Source: Niastella soli
Lineage (GTDB): Bacteria > Bacteroidota > Bacteroidia > Chitinophagales > Chitinophagaceae
Direction: 5' to 3'
Assembly: GCF_017742245.1 (NCBI RefSeq)
Contig: NZ_JAGHKO010000006.1
Coordinates: forward strand, 146,682-210,681
Length of the DNA stretch: 64,000 nt
Part shown: piece by piece, positions 22,738-31,357 of the stretch
Numbering within the stretch: the stretch's first letter is position 1
Layout of the letters: each line of letters starts with the position of its first letter
The notes under the pieces: model-generated
What the model saw: the letters and a program-made list of their open reading frames with translations, nothing else
Told to the model about the DNA's origin: nothing
Databases searched by the model: none
Made by a program: the position numbers and the translations under genes

Positions 22738-25074
22738 TTATTGTTTTCTGAAAATGATATTGTACGCATAGCCTAACTGTATTTGAGGGAAAAAGGTGTT
22801 CGCATCGCCCTGCTGCCAGAAGAACCGGCCGCGCAGGAATAATTGTCCATGGCTGTCGTGGCTGGTCTCCGCCCGCAGGAATACTTCAAGCATATGTGAT
22901 TTACGGGCATTACTTTCCGTTGTTACGCTGTTGAGATCTGATTTGGCATAACTCACAATCTGCTTGAATGCATTGTTGCTGAATAACCAGGTGGTATTGT
23001 AATTGTAGGCCAGTTTGAAACCAACCCGCCTTTCAGAAAAGAACTCAAAAGTAATCTTCGGCAGGCTCAGGGTAAAAGTATTACCAGTATATTTATTGGC
23101 TATGTCTGTTTTAATGGCGGTTCCATTTTCTACGTTGTACACGGTATCCAGCGTTTTGAGGTGTCCGTACCGCACACCTACATCGAAGTAGGAGGTGAAT
23201 TTCATATCGGGCCAGTCGAAGAGCAGGCCATTCAAATCTAAACCAAGGGAGGCGTTTTCATAGCGCCTGATGTCGAGGTTGGTGGCGTACGATGGTGATA
23301 CAATCACGCCATTCTCTACAGTATTCTGGTTTCTCAGCACCAGTTCCCTGAATTTGTTCTCTATTTTGTTTATGGCGCCAAACACCTCCATATAAGAAAC
23401 CCAGCTTACATTCTTGCGGTTACCAACCTGAACGCGGGAAGTGTTCAGGTTGAATCTTCTGTTCACTTCAATCTGAACAAGTCCATTGGGGGCATCTTCC
23501 TCGAAGCCCTGGAGGTCGGTAAATATTTTCGATTCGAAGAGTTTGATATTTTTTTCCTTGTATAGGGTAATAGGGCCGGTGGCCGGCTGGATTTCATTGA
23601 TGACAGTGTCGCCGGGGCTATAATCACGGGTAAACAGGTCCAGTACATTGTCGTAATTGCCCAGCACATCACTGAGGAATATACCATTGGGGAAATTGTT
23701 AGATTTCCTGATGAAAAGACGGGTTGACTGGAATTGCTTCAGGTTATTGATCGAAGAAAAGCCAATGGCAAAAATATTCTCATAAATATCGAGTGAGCCC
23801 TGCTCATTGCGAACCCAGGCCTGCACTCTTTCAATATGGCCGCGCTCAAATTGCAGGCTTACTTTTTCAATGGGATAAATATTGTTGGCCCTCATGTAAG
23901 CCTGTACTTCTTCCAGCACTTTCCTGGCAGTATCGAAATAAGTCAGCAGGCAAATGAGGGAATCAGTTTCTTTTTGTATTGCCACGTCAGTTTTATTGAA
24001 GGGAACGTAAGGGTGGCTTTTTATAAAACGGACCACATATTTAATACTGTCGGCTTTGTCCCGCGCTTTTTTGATCTCTTCGCTCAAAAGAGAACTGTCT
24101 TTCCTAAAGCCCTGGAGCCTATTGTCCGTGATGCCTTGCATCACTCCCATGGTGGTGATTTGCGTTTCGATTGTCGCCTTGGTAGCAGCAGGTAAAAGTG
24201 TATCCCTTAAAGCTTTTTTTAACTCGGTTTGGGCGGTCTGTGCAGTGCTATCTTCAATTCTTGCTTTTTTTATAGAATTGCCATTACTTTTTGCCTCGTC
24301 CTCTAATTTCTTTACCAACTCCGTTGCCTCTTTAGTAGCCTTGCCTCCAGTGTCTATTTGTCCCCTGATCCTTTGATAAATGGTAGAGAAGCTGTTCCTG
24401 ATGTTTGAATCGAGGGAGGGAAGGTTCTGGTTTTCAAAAATGTTCATCATCCTTTCCAATAATAAGGAGTCTTCGGCTGTGATCAGGGCGCTGTCTCCGT
24501 TGGAACGATTTACCCTTTTGATGAACAACTTCAGGTTGTCAATAAATATCTTTTTTTTCGCCATGCTAATGGCCTCCCAGCGGGCATAGCGGTTACTGGT
24601 TTCCTCCAGATCTTTTACGCGTTCCGGGCTATTGTCCGCGTTGTTATCAGTAAAAGGTTGGGTCAACAGTCCCAGGTTGAGCCGGCCGCTGATTATTGTG
24701 CCATCCTGTTGTTTTAAGGAATATACCCACAGGAACACGGCTTCTATGCTGTATTCGCTAAAGGCCTTCACATCCTGGCCATCCTTGTTCAGGGCTGCAG
24801 TAAGCAGATTCCTGAACTCGGTCCTGTTTAAGGGCGCTTTTACCTCAAAAAGCTTCTCGCCCTCAAATTGCTTTACTGTATATTGTTGTTTGGAGCTCTC
24901 ATAAAAAGCCGTCAGCTTTACTACCACATCACTGCCACTGATTGAACCATTATTCTCCACCGTTTGCAATACAAAGTTGCGGTGGTCGGTTATTGTTATA
25001 TCTGCCTGTGCAAAGCTGCTGTGGAAACAAAGGGTCGGCAGAGATAAAATAAAATAACGTAATAAAAGCTTCAT
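22738..25074 (-). CDS. large secreted/envelope protein with coiled coil and C-terminal barrel-like region
   Basis: The start at 25074 ([20 protein letters not shown], signal peptide) lies 1 bp after the stop of the preceding gene, so translation is coupled. The 778-aa protein has an N-terminal beta region ([20 protein letters not shown]), a long helical part (about 200-360, with [20 protein letters not shown]), then a beta-rich part ending in alternating strands and a final aromatic residue-rich strand ([15 protein letters not shown]), as in outer-membrane proteins. I do not recognise the family. It is the middle gene of a three-gene envelope operon and is likely to work with the barrel and lipoprotein partners. 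Confidence 0.7.
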
Positions 25075-25075
25075 G

Positions 25076-25870
25076 CTAAAAGTTTCTTTGGGTGAAGAGC
25101 AATAGAGACTGGATGGTATCCCGTACCGGTTTTTGCAGGGCAAGCCTGAAGTTGAATTTATTATTGGCTGTGTCTATCAACTGCCGGTTGCCGTTTACGG
25201 TAATGGAGTCAAGCTTAAACGGAGTAAGCAGGCTGTTGTCTTTGTATAAATTGCCGGTGAAGTCAAATGCCTGGGTAAACAAACCGGTTGCATTGAACTG
25301 GTCATTGTCTTTTCCTTTTATCCTGAACCGGGCCAGGCCGTCCGCCAGTACATAACCCCTTACCGTTCCATAATATCCTACTTCGCTATCGGTTTCAAAG
25401 CTCGCGTAAATATTGCTGTATACATTGCCAAGTGGATGGGGTGGGAGGCTGTTGTGGGCAATTACGCCGGTATTGATAAGAGAAGAATCCAGTCTGATAT
25501 TCCTGTTGATCCAGGTAAAGACCTTTGGCCGGGTTTGGCCACTTTGAATGGAGTCGGTGATCAGCCCATGTACCTGAAGGTCGCAGTTGTCATAGTTCTG
25601 GGGAACCGCTTTGCACAACTCCACAATATATTTCAGGTTTACGATCGGTGCATTGGTATTGTTGCGGATGGAAAGCCATACGGTATCTCCTGAAGCGATC
25701 CTGGTTTGGTGGAAAATGAAATCTACCTGGGCCAGTCCATTGGTTTTGGATGATATTACCAATTCTGTGGGTGGCGCTTTTTTGGGTGGTAGCTGGTCGG
25801 AATTGCGGTTACAGCTGAACAGGAGGACGACAATAGCCCATACGGCGAGAAGTATACGCGCTGTTTGCAT
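25076..25870 (-). CDS. hypothetical lipoprotein, first gene of envelope operon
   Basis: This 264-aa protein starts MQTARILLAVWAIVVLLFSC with a lipobox Cys20. The mature part is a beta sandwich type: AQVDFIFHQTRIASGDTVWL, SIRNNTNAPIVNLKYIVELC, and the C-terminal ITVNGNRQLIDTANNKFNFR, like adhesion or Ig-fold modules, but there is no named family. It is followed with a 1-bp gap by the 778-aa protein gene. Two 32-bp tandem repeats lie about 115 bp upstream of its start. Confidence 0.7.
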   Translation of the reverse strand: MQTARILLAVWAIVVLLFSCNRNSDQLPPKKAPPTELVISSKTNGLAQVDFIFHQTRIASGDTVWLSIRNNTNAPIVNLKYIVELCKAVPQNYDNCDLQVHGLITDSIQSGQTRPKVFTWINRNIRLDSSLINTGVIAHNSLPPHPLGNVYSNIYASFETDSEVGYYGTVRGYVLADGLARFRIKGKDNDQFNATGLFTQAFDFTGNLYKDNSLLTPFKLDSITVNGNRQLIDTANNKFNFRLALQKPVRDTIQSLLLFTQRNF

Positions 25871-25984
25871 ATTAGTTTAGGGGTGTTATTAATAATAGGG
25901 GGCATTTTATAGTTACTCACATCCCTTTCAGCCACGAAAAATGGTAACTAACCAATGCTGTTAGCCTGTAAAAGGCAGTTTTTC

Positions 25985-26048
25985 GGTTCGGACAGTGAAG
26001 TTTTTCGGATATTCCTGGTTCGGACAGTGGAGTTTTTCGGATATTCTC
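25985..26048. repeat. 32-bp tandem duplication upstream of the envelope operon
   Basis: GGTTCGGACAGTG-(A/G)-AGTTTTTCGGATATTC occurs at 25985-26016 and again at 26017-26048 with three differences, and a partial copy (CAGTTTTTCGG) precedes it. Position upstream of the operon suggests a duplicated regulatory or insertion footprint. Confidence 0.7.
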
Positions 26049-26333
26049 AGGCGCAAATATGGGAAAGATAAAATTAATTGTCAAGTAAAATACAGAAAAA
26101 ATACGGTGGTATTATATAATACATTGAGCTTGATCAACAAAAGGCGATCTAGCTTCACTGTCATGCCGTTGACGGCGGGTGGTGGCAACCGTTGGAAGTG
26201 TAAAGAAGACAATCAATTTCCGTGGGCTGTAAATGTTGAACCCCGGCTTTAAATTCTTGTCAGTTTGGAAAAGTATTGTAGAATATGGACTATCACTGCC
26301 AGTCAATATACGCAAGTTTTTGCTCCAATTTCA
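26049..26333. other. intergenic region
   Basis: I see no supported gene, repeat or fold here. Short open frames on both strands lack start context and homology. Confidence 0.4.
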
Positions 26334-26708
26334 TTAGGCTTTAATAGGGATGTCCTTATTATATTTTATGTCTAGTATATAAAGTATACGGTCCATTTCT
26401 GAAAATGGCCAGGAGTGTTCTACAGCTGTAGTTCTCAACTTTTCCAGGTATTTTAAATAAAGCTGAATTTGCTGATCAATAATCTTGTTATTTCTTGGAT
26501 CGGTTGACCCCAACTCCGAACCATACAAAATTCTGAAGGCACATTGATCAATAATCTGGTAAACATTCGGTTGCGAAATCTTAGTATTGTTGATGCCATT
26601 GGCAGGCGAAGGCCGGGCGTTTTCAAAAGCGCTTTTAATATGTGCCTGGTAAATTCTGAATCTAAAATGTCGGCTTTTAAAAGATCCGAGTTTAACAGTT
26701 CTAGCGTT
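26334..26708 (-). pseudogene. 3' part of an unidentified gene
   Basis: On the minus strand a frame is open from 26708 to the stop at 26334. It reads RIYQAHIKSAFENARPSPAN, GINNTKISQPNVYQIIDQCA, FRILYGSELGSTDPRN, and on to DRILYILDIKYNKDIPIKA. Its composition looks truly coding, but no ATG is present and the upstream side ends in stops, so it is probably 5'-truncated; a TTG at 26528 would give only 64 aa. I do not recognise the protein. Confidence 0.45.
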
Positions 26709-26880
26709 TCAGGATTAATTTATGCATAGCGATTAATTTTCCATAGCACAATCTCGTTGATTAATTCTTGAGTGAAGGTCTGGGAGTGAGCCTGATCTAA
26801 TTTGGTAGTTAGTAATGGTTGATAGTCGTAGTCGTCATTATTATATGAATAACATAGTACTAATCAATACTTATCACCTT

Positions 26881-27102
26881 ATGAAACTTACTCAAAAATC
26901 GCTCAAAGCTATAAATAACCCGGCTACCCGCCACCGGTTGATGGATGTGCTGGGCTGCACTGAATTTACCATTGCCCAGTATATTCAAAAGAATAGCGAT
27001 AATCTCACAAAAGCTGCAGCCTTGCAGGTAATCAGGGAGGTGTCCGGATTATCAGATAATGAGATACTTGAAGGCAAATCATATACATACACCCCGCAAT
27101 GA
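26881..27102 (+). CDS. small HTH-like protein paired with element regulator (copy 2)
   Basis: The start is set at ATG 26881 (MKLTQKSLKAINNPATRHRL) by comparison with the paralogue at 8013; the upstream in-frame ATG at 26815 would add a 22-aa extension without support. The 73-aa product shares VLGCTEFTIAQYIQKNSDNL and IREVSGLSDNEILE. It is followed by a degraded XRE gene, as the first copy is preceded by the S24 regulator; both are thus linked to regulators. Confidence 0.7.
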   Translation: MKLTQKSLKAINNPATRHRLMDVLGCTEFTIAQYIQKNSDNLTKAAALQVIREVSGLSDNEILEGKSYTYTPQ

Positions 27103-27108
27103 AAATCT

Positions 27109-27338
27109 GTGCCAATTCACATTGGAAGTTTGATTCAGCAGGAGGTAGAAAGAAATAGGCTTATTTATCTGGAGATCGGTGCGCTCATAAAAATAAAAAA
27201 ACGGTACCGGGCGTTTTTGTGCTATGCTCCTGTCCGCCCCTTGATATGCCTGTTACATAACGCCTTTTTATATCTATGGCAAACTGGTTATCCAATGAAC
27301 TGATTGCGTTAAGCACCAGTGAATCTGCTGGCGGATAA
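27109..27338 (+). pseudogene. XRE-family regulator with frameshift
   Basis: The N-terminal frame, PIHIGSLIQQEVERNRLIYL then EIGALI, matches the first two helices of a common Bacteroidota XRE regulator. After a homopolymer (AAAAATAAAAAAACGG, about 27189-27204) the continuation NKKTVPGVFVLCSC moves to another frame and includes further stops. It has no ATG at the expected place (ATT/GTG instead). Confidence 0.6.
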
Positions 27339-27633
27339 TTGGGGATACCTCCCCAGCCACTTCCAGGCGGGCAGTGAGGGATAAAAATAAATGCGGGGTA
27401 CTTGTTGGATGTGTTGTGGATATTTATTTTGTTATGTAGGCATGAAAACTTTAACTTCGGATAGGTATCAAAGATACTTAAATGAATGGAAAGGCCTCTT
27501 TAACATATTCAGCTGCTAATAAAGGAATTTGAAAAGGAATGGTTCTTTATACTTCATCGGTAGCTTATGGCGGTACAATATTTTGGAAAGTAACACCTAT
27601 TTATAATTCACGTTGTAAACTTAAACGCAATCT
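27339..27633. other. intergenic region
   Basis: A 25-codon frame (ATG at 27440, MKTLTSDRYQRYLNEW) is seen but it has no support. No other structure is seen. Confidence 0.35.
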
Positions 27634-28320
27634 ATGAAAAAGTTAAAGGAAGAACCAATAAGCCACTTTAAAATAGTATTCCTTATTATTTTTTTTGTGA
27701 ATTGCAAAGGAAACTTACCTAAACAAGAAAATAGGGATAAACAAGGGGATGTTAGCAATGAAATGACTCTTACCAAAGAATTTTTTTTTAATTGTACTGG
27801 AGCTAGAGATACTTTTTTTGCAAATGGCGACTACCTTAAATATATTCCAATTGATAAAGAACATTATGAAATAGAAGTAAAGATTAATGATATATTAGAT
27901 ACACTTGATTTTTATCTCGGCTGTAAAACTCATAGTGGAATGATTCCAAAAGTATTATTTAAATCAGATTTAGGTTACTTAGGTTTGGGGCAAGGTTCTT
28001 CAAGCTACAGGTATTTAACCCTTTGCAGTTTAAATAAGGAAGCTAAAAAAATTAATATCAATAAATTTGAAACAGCAATAGATGTGGCTTCGGAGAATGA
28101 CGGTTTACTTTTCATAAAAGATAACTGGTTGTTTTTATATGATTTAAGTAGGAATAAATTTTTTTGCAAAAAACTTCTAAGCGATGGCAAAAGCTTTGTG
28201 GCAAAAGAATTTGAACTCTATAAAAATAGAGCTGCTATTATTTGTGAAGATGGCAATTCACAAACTTACTTCTTAGATGAATTTATAGTTAGGGACAGTA
28301 TCCCAAATCACTCAATTTAA
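27634..28320 (+). CDS. hypothetical lipoprotein
   Basis: This 228-aa protein starts MKKLKEEPISHFKIVFLIIF with a hydrophobic segment ending FFVNCKG, consistent with a lipid-anchored protein (Cys near 25). The body contains repeated strands like LGYLGLGQGSSSYRYLTLCS and LFIKDNWLFLYDLSRNKFFC, suggesting a propeller-like or WD-like beta fold of small size, but I cannot name the family. It is very AT-rich and is bounded by an integrase relic to the right, so it is accessory. Confidence 0.6.
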   Translation: MKKLKEEPISHFKIVFLIIFFVNCKGNLPKQENRDKQGDVSNEMTLTKEFFFNCTGARDTFFANGDYLKYIPIDKEHYEIEVKINDILDTLDFYLGCKTHSGMIPKVLFKSDLGYLGLGQGSSSYRYLTLCSLNKEAKKININKFETAIDVASENDGLLFIKDNWLFLYDLSRNKFFCKKLLSDGKSFVAKEFELYKNRAAIICEDGNSQTYFLDEFIVRDSIPNHSI

Positions 28321-28345
28321 TTCAGATTCTAATTCGATTCATTTT

Positions 28346-28545
28346 TCATTCATTCCTAAATGCTTGCCATTCGGATGACCAATATGTAATTGCTTCTTTC
28401 CAATATGGGATGTCAGCGTCCATCAGTCGAATTTTCTCCAAACTATCAAGTTCTGGTATTCCTCTCACCATAACTGCATAATTACATTTGTCCTCTTCAT
28501 CATAAACCTGTTCCTGGAGGCTCAACTCCTGTGCAAACGTTCGCC
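28346..28545 (-). pseudogene. 3' fragment of an unidentified gene cut by the integrase relic
   Basis: On the minus strand, FAQELSLQEQVYDEEDKCNY, AVMVRGIPELDSLEKIRLMD and YWKEAITYWSSEWQAFRNE form the C-terminal part of a soluble protein. At about 28545 the frame runs into inverted integrase sequence (CGCCAGGAAGTGTTGACCGG), so the 5' part of this gene and the 5' part of the integrase were lost in one event. Confidence 0.5.
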
Positions 28546-28550
28546 AGGAA

Positions 28551-29270
28551 GTGTTGACCGGATTAAAGCTGAACACCATTGGTAAAACCATCAAACACCT
28601 ACGCGGCTTTATAAAAGACCGGGTGAAAAGTGATGCCATTTATTTAAGTCACCAGGAAATTGCCACCATTTACCAAACTGATCTTTCTGACCATCCTCAT
28701 CTGATCGAATACCGGGATCTGTTTGTCCTGGCCTGCCTGACAGGTTTACGGTTCTCCGACTTCAGTACCTTAAAGCCGGAAGACCTGCAACGGGATATGT
28801 TGTATAAGAAGCAAGAAAAATCAGATCACTGGGTTATTATTCCCTTACGTGAAGAAGCGAAACACATCTTTACCCGGCAGTTCAAAGAACGCATACCCGC
28901 GCTTACCAATCCGGAATTTAACCGCCACATAAAAACCATCGGCAAATTGGCTGCACTAAACCGCTCTATTAAATTCTCCTACAAAAAAGGAAACAAAAGT
29001 ATTGAGGTCATAAAACCCAAATACGACTGGATCACTTCGCATACGGCCCGCCGATCATTCTGCACCAATGAATTCCTGGCCGGTACGCCGGTCGAGTTGA
29101 TTATGAAGATCAGCGGCCATAAACGAACAAAGGATTTTTACAAATACATCCGCATTTCACCAGAAGAGGCGGCTAATAAAATAAAGGAATTGTGGATAAA
29201 GAGGGATGGGATGCGGTTAGTACAGGAGGGTGGGGGAGTTGTTTTAATAAGTAATACCAATAATCAATAA
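28551..29270 (+). pseudogene. integrase, N-terminally truncated second copy
   Basis: The 239-aa frame starts at integrase residue 202 (VLTGLKLNTIGKTIKHLRGF) and runs to the end. An additional in-frame deletion removes residues RKIIAPIDLTDF to EEC (KDRVK joined to SDAIYLS). The catalytic residues (Arg, HTARR, ISGHKR, DFYKYIRIS) are all intact, but the arm-binding and most of the core-binding domains are missing, so it cannot work as a normal integrase. By eye the shared part is more than 95% identical at protein level to the 1434 copy. The start codon would be GTG 28551. It is followed after 1 bp by the intact DUF1016 nuclease gene. Confidence 0.85.
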
Positions 29271-29271
29271 T

Positions 29272-30405
29272 ATGGAAACTAGTCAACAGTACACTCAATT
29301 GTTACAAGATCTCAAATCTCGTATTGCTCAAAGTCGCTACATCGCAGCTAGATTAGTTAACCGGGAGCAGTTGCTGTTATATTATTATATCGGCAAATTA
29401 CTTAGTGACAAAATAATGGAGCAAAATTGGGGCGACAAAGTATTGTCACAAATAGCAACTGATTTAAAAAATCAGATGCCTGACCTGCGGGGTTTTTCTG
29501 CTAGTAGTCTTAAAAAAATGCGACAGTTTTACATCGCATATGAGCACGATCCAATTGGACCGTTACTGACGGTCCAATTACAAAGGTATGATAAACAAGG
29601 AGATATAATTGGACCGTTGCTGACGGTCCAATTGCAAAATTCTGAGGCAAAAGAAAGTTGGCCATTGGAAACAGATAATGATAATCCTATTCTAACAAAT
29701 TTTTTATCGATTACATTCACTCATCACTTAATTCTGCTCAATAAATGCAAAGCCCTGGAAGAGCGAATGTTTTATATGCAAAGGGCCGCAGAAGATTACT
29801 GGTCGGTTTCAGTGCTGGAACATCACATACAGGAGAACTTATTTCTGCACATTGGCAAACTACACCACAATTTTGATACAACTATTGACGCTAGTGATAA
29901 TAATGTAGCTGCCGAATTATTTAAAGATAAGTACCTGCTTGATTTTCTACAGTTAAAGGATGACGATAACGAAAGCGTAATAGAGAATAGCATAGTTTCC
30001 AATATAACAGAGTTTATTCTGAAGATGGGAAAAGGGTTTACTTTCATTGGTAACCAGTTTCGCCTGGAGGTAGAGGGGCATGAATTTTCAATCGACTTAC
30101 TTTTCTACAACCGTATTCTACGGCGCCTGGTGGCATTTGAAATTAAAAAAGATCGTTTCAAGTCCGAATATACTGGTCAGTTACATTTTTACCTGAATGT
30201 GCTGGATGACAAAATTAAACTTCCAGATGAACTTCCCAGTATTGGTGTCATTCTTTGTAAAGAAAAGCAGGATTCCATTGTACAGTACTCCATCAGGAAC
30301 ATGAACACACCGATGGGAGTAGCCACCTTTATGAACTCGAGCGAACCACCAGCTGAAATTCAACAGGTGCTGCCTGATAGTGATCAATTACGTAAATTAA
30401 TTTAA
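29272..30405 (+). CDS. DUF1016/YhcG-family PDDEXK nuclease, full length
   Basis: This 377-aa protein has the DUF1016 N-terminal domain (about 10-170; LLYYYIGKLLSDKI, then GFSASSLKKMRQFYIAY) and a C-terminal PDDEXK nuclease domain (about 220-365) with Asp275 in FSIDLLFYN and Glu290-x-Lys292 in AFEIKK. Between them are two copies of the peptide IGPLLTVQLQ (95-104 and 113-122), each encoded by a palindrome. YhcG-type proteins are suspected to act in DNA recombination or defence, but the function is not settled. It lies 1 bp after the truncated integrase and 11 bp before the 56-aa gene, so these form one transcript. It is the best-preserved nuclease of the window. Confidence 0.92.
   Translation: METSQQYTQLLQDLKSRIAQSRYIAARLVNREQLLLYYYIGKLLSDKIMEQNWGDKVLSQIATDLKNQMPDLRGFSASSLKKMRQFYIAYEHDPIGPLLTVQLQRYDKQGDIIGPLLTVQLQNSEAKESWPLETDNDNPILTNFLSITFTHHLILLNKCKALEERMFYMQRAAEDYWSVSVLEHHIQENLFLHIGKLHHNFDTTIDASDNNVAAELFKDKYLLDFLQLKDDDNESVIENSIVSNITEFILKMGKGFTFIGNQFRLEVEGHEFSIDLLFYNRILRRLVAFEIKKDRFKSEYTGQLHFYLNVLDDKIKLPDELPSIGVILCKEKQDSIVQYSIRNMNTPMGVATFMNSSEPPAEIQQVLPDSDQLRKLI
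29553..29633. repeat. two in-frame palindromes inside the DUF1016 gene
   Basis: AATTGGACCGT-TACTG-ACGGTCCAATT (29553-29579) and AATTGGACCGT-TGCTG-ACGGTCCAATT (29607-29633) have perfect 11-bp arms. They are 54 bp apart (a multiple of 3), so the frame is kept and each encodes IGPLLTVQL. They belong to the same family as the clusters at 17387 and 18999. Confidence 0.9.
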
Positions 30406-30416
30406 AAGGGGTACTG

Positions 30417-30587
30417 GTGAAAAGAATAACTCAAAAGAATGTACCGGGTATAGTTAGAGTAACCAATAATAGGGCTATAAAGCAATACGTTAACGATCCC
30501 TACTTTATTAAGAAAAGGGAAATGGCAGCGGCGTTTCTGAAAAAAGCGGGATTGCCTGAATTATTCAAAAAGTCTCAAGGTAAATAG
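30417..30587 (+). CDS. small conserved basic protein (copy 3)
   Basis: This 56-aa ORF starts with GTG 30417, after AAAAGGGGTACTG (a purine-rich ribosome site). It is KRITQKNVPGIVRVTNNRAI followed by KQYVNDPYFIKKREMAAAF, LKKAGLPELFKKSQGK. It aligns without gaps in the last 35 residues with copies at 3387 and 17645. It lies 11 bp after the DUF1016 nuclease, the same arrangement as copy 1. Confidence 0.7.
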   Translation: MKRITQKNVPGIVRVTNNRAIKQYVNDPYFIKKREMAAAFLKKAGLPELFKKSQGK

Positions 30588-30630
30588 ACAACTGCCCAGC
30601 CACTATATCATATAAATAAGCATTGATAAT

Positions 30631-30662
30631 GCCTTCAAGCCGTAAATTTGAAGGCATTTTTA
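30631..30662 (+). terminator. hairpin terminator of the second nuclease module
   Basis: GCCTTCAA (30631-30638) and TTGAAGGC (30648-30655) with a following ATTTTTATT; it is the copy of the hairpin at 3604. Confidence 0.6.
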
Positions 30663-30785
30663 TTCGAAGATTATATCGCTTTTATTATGTTTGAGACTAC
30701 CATTGCAAACGAATTAAACAATTGTCAATACCGGCGCGGGCTGGCCAAGACTAGTGACATATAATACAGTTAGAAAAAGCAATTA

Positions 30786-31193
30786 ATGAGAACGTATCTG
30801 ATTTTTTATTTCCCAGTTATAGTCATTGCCTGTGCTGTTTGTTGTTGCAGGAATAAAAAAACAAACGAAACCAGCAGGACAGTGAATGATAATCATGGCA
30901 GAGTCCTCAAAATATTTAGATCAACAGAGAAAGTGAATCTTTATGTGTTGAGGATAAATAAGGACTTTAGTTATAGAGATTCATTAGAAAGAAATTATTC
31001 CGAACCGTGGAGCCTCATTAATGAGTATATTCCTGTTGGTGATTCAATTAAAGTCTATTTAAAAATTGATAATAAAGACACAACGTTTATGTATAATATT
31101 AAAGATGTTGATAGCATTCTTTTTGGACGCAGTCCAGGGCCTTCGTTTTATATTATAAATAATTTGTACAAAGAAGCCTGGTTATTTGATTAA
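30786..31193 (+). CDS. 135-aa putative lipoprotein, module-associated (copy 2)
   Basis: It is near identical to 3768-4175 in length and sequence (MRTYLIFYFPVIVIACAVCC, RVLKIFRSTEKVNLYVLRIN, ending YKEAWLFD). About 15 of 135 residues differ and the frame is intact, with conservative changes (K/N, V/I, M/I), so the divergence looks constrained. It follows the 56-aa gene by about 200 bp. The signal sequence with CCC suggests membrane anchoring. Function is unknown. Confidence 0.75.
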   Translation: MRTYLIFYFPVIVIACAVCCCRNKKTNETSRTVNDNHGRVLKIFRSTEKVNLYVLRINKDFSYRDSLERNYSEPWSLINEYIPVGDSIKVYLKIDNKDTTFMYNIKDVDSILFGRSPGPSFYIINNLYKEAWLFD

Positions 31194-31233
31194 ATCAACC
31201 AACTAAACTGGAAAAAACACAGATATATTATCG

Positions 31234-31265
31234 ACACGCCAGGGATTTACCGTTCCTGGCGTTTA
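31234..31265 (+). terminator. hairpin terminator after lipoprotein copy 2
   Basis: ACGCCAGGGATTTACCGTTCCTGGCGTTT: the stem ACGCCAGG/CCTGGCGT is perfect here, while copy 1 at 4217 has a mismatch. Confidence 0.6.
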
Positions 31266-31357
31266 TTTCCCAATGCACATCTATCAAGTGGGACCTCCTT
31301 CTCTTTTTTAGGAGCTTCGGTATCTTACATTCGGAGTATCCAACACCATTCTTGCAA

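Noticed and set aside
22738..25143. Longer starts for the two envelope genes (25143 and 22769)
   Set aside because: Internal ATGs give clean signal peptides and 1-bp and 4-bp operon gaps.
26112..26315. 67-aa minus-strand ORF
   Set aside because: Composition and start are not convincing and no relation to any known protein is seen.
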